A DNA stretch of 64,000 nucleotides from Anisus vortex (lineage: Eukaryota > Mollusca > Gastropoda > Planorbidae). The DNA is taken from the NCBI GenBank assembly GCA_949126835.1, contig OX421498.1:38793243-38857242 (forward strand). The letters run 5' to 3'. Shown here piece after piece: positions 52,401 to 58,400 of the stretch (positions are counted from its first letter, which is position 1; each line of letters begins with the position of its first letter). A model generated the notes under the pieces. That model saw only the letters and a list, made by a program, of their open reading frames with translations, did not search any database and was not told the DNA's origin. Position numbers and translations under genes: made by a program.

Positions 52401-55400
52401 GCAGGATCTGTATGGGACCCATCAACTAAAGAAAACATTAAAAAATTAGAACAAATTCAAAAAAGAGCTGCAAGGTTTATAACTAGTGAATATTCCCAAT
52501 TGACAAGAATAACACCATTAGTCAAATAACTAAACCTAGAAACACTAGAGGACAGGGGGCAAAGAGTAAAGTAGTAATAATTAATAATACATAAGGCATT
52601 AAACTCTAATTTAGAAATACAACCCAATAACAACCTGTTGCAAAGCTCAGATAAACATAAAGACAAAAACACCTTCCTTGTCCCTTATGCGAGAACAAAT
52701 GCATATAAGTACTCTTTCTTCCCGAGTGGCATTCGGGCATGGAATGGGTTGCCTGAACAAACCATGAAAACCAATAACCTAACATCATTTAAAACATTAA
52801 TAAAAATGCAAGACTAGACTCGGACCACGGATGAGCGTAGGACGCAATAATCTTCTTTATAGAAGGAGCGTCTGTAATGTATAAGATAAGATAAGATAAG
52901 ATAACTATCTCGTGCTATTGTTTAAGCTGATTACAAACGTATGTTCCAGCCGCTTATAGTTATAGCAAAAAAAGTCTCCGTTGCATATGTAGGCCTATGT
53001 GGTGTGTGTGTGTATGTGTCATTTATGTCTTGTATGTTGTGTGTGCATACTATGTTGTTTGTGTGTGTGTTTTGGTGTACATTTTGTATGAGTGTTACGT
53101 GTGTGTTATGTGTGTACTTGCTGTTCGTTGTGTGTGATGTATTTTATAAGTGCTTGCTTCTCATATCTGTTAGCTAATCTCTTATGTGTTGTGTGTGTGT
53201 GAGTTGTATATGTGTATGCAATGTGTGTTTATCTACTACAAAATCATTTTGAACCTAGGCCTACAGCGAATGTAGTTAAACTATAGTCTTGCAATAGTTT
53301 GATACTTTTAGTCGTGACATAACAACACAGTACATCAGTAAATATTGACACACACAAAGACTGGTCACAACAGCTTGATTCACACTTCTCCCACGCTTGC
53401 AAGGAGTTTGGATTGACTATCAGCCTAAAGAAAACCAATATTGTGTCGCAAGAAAACCTGTTACACCCCCCCCCCCAAGCGGACACACCTCGTCTTATCG
53501 ACGGAGGAAAAACGCGAAAACCACGAAAACACGCGGAGACCACGTCTTTTCGCCGTCGATACGACGTGCTGTGCCCGACTGGCTGCCATTAGCATTGGCA
53601 GTCAGAAAATTGGGGAGGTTGTGGACAGTTTCACCCACATCGGGTCCGAAATTTCCAGCTCGCTTATTATCGACGACGACACACACCTTGTCGTATCGAC
53701 GGGGGGGGGGGGGGGAACGTGGACACCTCGTATTTCTTTCCCCCGTCGATACGACGTGGTGTGACCGCTAGGATGAAGCTGCTGCGATGGCAAGAAACTA
53801 AACGAAGAGTTCGAGCCAACACAAAAAGTAACTGTTGTTGTTTTTTAAATATACGAACACAAATCCTGTCTTAATGTCATTAATGCAGTTAGAATAGATC
53901 ACTCTGATACACCATATAACTCAATATTTTAAATCTTATTATGCTTACAACAGGGCCGTAATTAGGATTGTGGGGGCCCTGTTCCCGAGGTCCAAATTTA
54001 TGTGGGGGCCCCCTCGAGGACTCGACCCTGCCAGTGTCAGTTAACAATTACATGTGATTTCCCATTCACAGTATATGTTCATTGTGCGCTTCTACAACAG
54101 CTCTGTTCAAATTAACGAAAGAAAAGACTAAATGTTTTATTTTGGAATGTGTGAGGGCCCCCTGTTTCATATGAACATGTGGAACATCCCTAAATACTCC
54201 ACTGGCTTACAACTCAGTGGGCCTTTAATATATGTAGTCAATAGCAGGGGTCGGCAACCTAAGGCACGCGTACCAGACTTGGCACGCAGAACGATTTTCA
54301 GCGTCCACGCGAGAGACCTCCAAGAAGATTTTTTATGCAAGTGAAAACAACGTATGTCAGCGCGTAATTAATGGGTGCTGCGTGGCGAACTACATGTGAA
54401 TCACACTGAACGTCGACTGTTTTAGTTCAGGAATGTTTGTATGCCAAGCTCCCATCATTGGACTTGCGATCTGTGATTGAATCCTTTGTCAAGATAGTCA
54501 ATTTTATAGTTTCTCAAGTCTCTTCTAGAAGAAAGGGATACGGAGTATAGGTAAAGTCTTGGATAGATTCGTTTCTTGTCTGAAATAAACTAAACATTTC
54601 CGGTATTGAATGAGGAGAACGGACTTTTGAAGCCGATGTTTCTGAATCACATGACGACACGTTTGCCCATAGATAGTCAAATTGATCTATTTGATCAAAC
54701 AGTACTACCTATACTAACCTACGGTTGCGAACTATGGGGTATGGAAAATTGTGACATTTTAGAAAATGTTAGACTAAGATATTTTAAGATGATTTTAAAA
54801 TTGAACACAAAAACACCAAATTATGTAGTCCTAGGCGAAACAGGCAAACTCTATATAAGATCATTTATTAAAAAAAGAATGTTACACTTCTGGATCAAAA
54901 TAGCGACCGGCAAAGAAAGCAGGATTTCTAAAATAATTTATAACATTTTACTTAAAGAGCACCTGGTTGAAAAATGCAAATGGTCCGCCAATATAAAGTT
55001 ACAATTGGAACAACTAGGATTAGGATATATTTGGTTAGAACAAGATATAATAGACACTAAACTTTCAAAATCAATAATTAACTTACGTATAAATGATCAA
55101 AGTAAACAAGAACTTTATGAGAGTATGCAAATAAGCAATAAAGGTAAATTATATAGCGCTCTAAAATATAAATCTGACTGGGAAAATACTCCACCCTTTT
55201 TAAATAAATTACATCTGAAAGAAGCTATCTATATACTAAAAATACGAACAAGTAACAATAATTTCCCTGTTGAACTGGGTCGCCACTCCAGAATAGATTA
55301 TAATTTAAGATTATGTCCCTTTTGCTTAAAAGATATAGGAGATGGATTTCACTATTTACTCCAATGTGTACACTTCAATGCCCAACGAAAAATGTATCTA

Positions 55401-58400
55401 AAAAAATATTACTATAACAGACCTAATGTAGAAAAAATGTCGGAACTGCTTAATTCTAGCTCTCTAAAAGAACTTAAAAAACTAAGCATATTTTCAAAAA
55501 TATTAGTATCTGCTTTTAAAAAATGAGAAAAAGGTTAGAAATGTTTAAGTATTTTAACTTGTTGGTTTGTCACTATGATATTGAGAGATAGTCGTAGAAG
55601 AAAAGTAATATACTAAGCCGCAAGAAAAATTGTGAATGATTTCTTAAATGTTTGTTCTCACTATGTTAATGCCGTGCAGGTCTAATGAAAGTGATTTACC
55701 TGTATGTCTATGTTAGTAAATTAAGTTGTTGTTTTTTTTTTTTTTTTTTTTTGTTTTTTTTTTGTTTTTTTTTTTCTTTGTTAGTTTTTTTTCCCAAAAA
55801 ATTGTGTTATAAACTAAATTATCCCCCCTGAATTTTCTTTTAGGATACCTTTAATTAATAAATTTTTTATTACTTTCATTTTATTACTAATATTGGTATT
55901 ACTATTATTGTTCAATTTATTATTCACAAATGCTATAATTTTCTTATGTGTTTGTCTATGCCTTTATTGTACCTATGTACTATGTGGCAAAATAAATATT
56001 GTTCATTGTTGTTGAACTTGCATTTACAAGGACGGTGTCGAAAAGCACTTGAAGTAATGGACCACTGGAATGGATTTGCATTGAAACTGGACATATCTTT
56101 CTGTGAAATCAATTTAAAAACATTTAACTCTTTTCCAAAATTAAGGCAAGTTAAGATAGATGAGCGTTTTCAGAAGTACACTATTGATATTAAAACAATT
56201 AACTCGTTTGGCATCACAAGCATCAAATTTGGAGAATCTAATTGAAGGGAGATAATTAGCCCGTTTTCTTTGCATTAAAATTTCTAATATGTATGTTTCT
56301 TTTTTGTTTCCTTTTAAAAAGATTAATGGCTTACAATTTATAACTTAAAAATGATCAAACTATAAAAGATAGATGAATATTATATTATTAAATAATTTAT
56401 ATGTACATTTTTAGACATTGCATTAACTACCCAGTTTGTATAATTTCTAAATTTTTATTACGCTGAACTATATAATGGATGCAAAATATTTTTTCTGGGT
56501 ATAAGTAATATATTAGTGTATATCTCAGTTATGCTGAGATGAAACTCTAAAGAATTTATATCTGTAACTAGAATAATATTGTATGCAGTGGCGTATTTAG
56601 GCATGTTCCACATGTTCCATTAGAACGGCCCTGGTTGTATGCGATATGCGTCTTGTGTGTTTAGCTTGTGTGTTGTGTGTTTTGGTGTAAGTGTTGTGTG
56701 GTTGTTACGTGTGTATTATGTGTGTACTTGCTGTGCGTTGTGTACGTGTTGTAAGTGCGTGCTTCTGATATCTGTTAGCTATGTGTTATGTGTGTGTTGT
56801 TTGCGTGAGGTGTTATTCTACTACAAACTCTATATCTACATGTATCGGAAGCATAACAAAAATAACTCCGACGGTATATATGAGTATTGAACTTTGATCA
56901 GTTCTATTGGAACCTTCGGGGGGTATCAAAAAACATAAACTTTATGTCTGATCTTTTGGTGAACCAAACATCTGCATATCATGACATGAGGGCTTTTTCC
57001 CTTTATTCACCCTCGTTCTACCCCTTTACACACCACACAAACATCAATGATCTCCCCTTTGTCTCTCTCCTTCTTTCTCTCTCTTTCGCTCTCTTTCTCT
57101 CATCGTTCGCCCATATTTCAATCGTTATACATATTCATAGTCTTGTTGTAGAAATGTGAAATAGTCGCCAATTAAGATATCTACTTTTAGCCTGTCACAA
57201 CATACAACACACGACATACAACATACAACACATAAAATGCACGTACATGCACACAACAAACAACACACGACATAAAACATACAACACACAACATATACGT
57301 ACATGCAAACAACATACAACACACAACATATAACACACAACATAACAACATACAACATGTAACACACAACATACAACATTCAACACACAACACATAACAT
57401 ACACCACACAACACAAAACATACAACACACAACATACAACACACAACATACAACCTTTACGTACATGCACAAACACGTACGTTTCCTTTCATCTCACTAT
57501 TTAAAGTTCACACATTACACACACACACAATCCATGATTACCTGTTGTAAGACGTTACTAGCATCCATGACCCGTCTCCTGTAATCCTCCAAACACATAT
57601 CCATGTCTCTGATCTTCTCTGCCTGGGCATCAACCTGGTCTGATAGAACAGACACCTGGAACAGACGTTTGGGATTTCTATAGTCACGAAAACATCAATA
57701 CAAACAACGAGCAATAACTTCCCCGTGTTAACCAAGTATTAGACATTAGGATAGGACGTCTGCTGCGTCAATAGTGTGTGTAAAGCGTTGCGTCAACAGC
57801 TGAAACGCTCATCATTGTGTCTATTTCCAATGATAAATATTAGGCCGCATCATGGACATGTTAGTGTACATTTTAATGGTTGTACATTGTATAGGCCTCT
57901 ATATCATATACACGGTGGCCTACGTCAAATAGTCGTCGTTTATGGTCCATTTCAATCAAAATGGTATTAAAAAAAATTAAATTATACCCGTCAGACCAAT
58001 TTGATTCTTATGACCCGCGGCAAACTACAGGATTGTGTAGCCAGCACAATGCTAAGCTGCCTTTCTTTTGCCCCCAACCGTTTCCAGGTTCCCATCATAG
58101 CTGAGTAGACTCAAGAACATCATCCAGTCCAGGGAGGAAAAGAAAATCCCAGCTTTCACTAGGATTCAAACCTCGTACCTTCAGTATGCTCTGTCGTGTG
58201 CCATAACCCAAAGGTTGAGTCGAAATTCGAACGTGAGCATTAAATCAGTACTGATGGTCTTATGGATGCCTTCCAGACCTGATGGGGGAGGGGGGGGAGG
58301 GGGGAATCTTGATTTTTTAATTGAATATATAAACCTGATGCATTGGAATGTAGTCATCGACACCCAACGACACCCCGACACACTGTACTACTGTGTCCAT

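Larger units (their letters stand above)
50464..52903 (+). mobile_element. 5'-truncated non-LTR retrotransposon (LINE 1)
   Basis: It starts inside the APE-type endonuclease (YDFSNLLDINWNS, equivalent to the usual GDFNLPDINW), followed by the SDHD endonuclease motif (50682-50693), a linker, a reverse transcriptase and a C-terminal segment with the FFPSGIRAWNGLP motif. The 3' UTR ends acgcaataatcttctttata, gaaggagcgtctgtaatgta, then four ataag units. The residue pattern fits the CR1/Jockey/Rex group; I do not assign a named family. It is dead: frameshift in an A run near 50595, stop at 51528, small deletion in the RT and stops near 52527 and 52573. Confidence 0.9.
53360..53830 (+). pseudogene. 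LINE 2 reverse transcriptase fragment split by two palindromic insertions
   Basis: The pieces FSHACKEFGLTISLKKTNIV (53388-) and ISIGSQKIGEVVDSFTHIGS (53589-) are the region after the RT active site in RTE/craniofacial-protein-2-like retroelements (EFGLTISLKKT ... VVDSFTYLGS). The gap between them and the stretch after SEISSSLIIDD are filled by two short hairpin elements (53484-53573 and 53682-53763). No intact domain remains. Confidence 0.72.

Noticed and set aside
57125..57476. Cys/Val-rich minus-strand frames resembling small secreted proteins
   Set aside because: They are translations of an AC-rich minisatellite, open in several frames.
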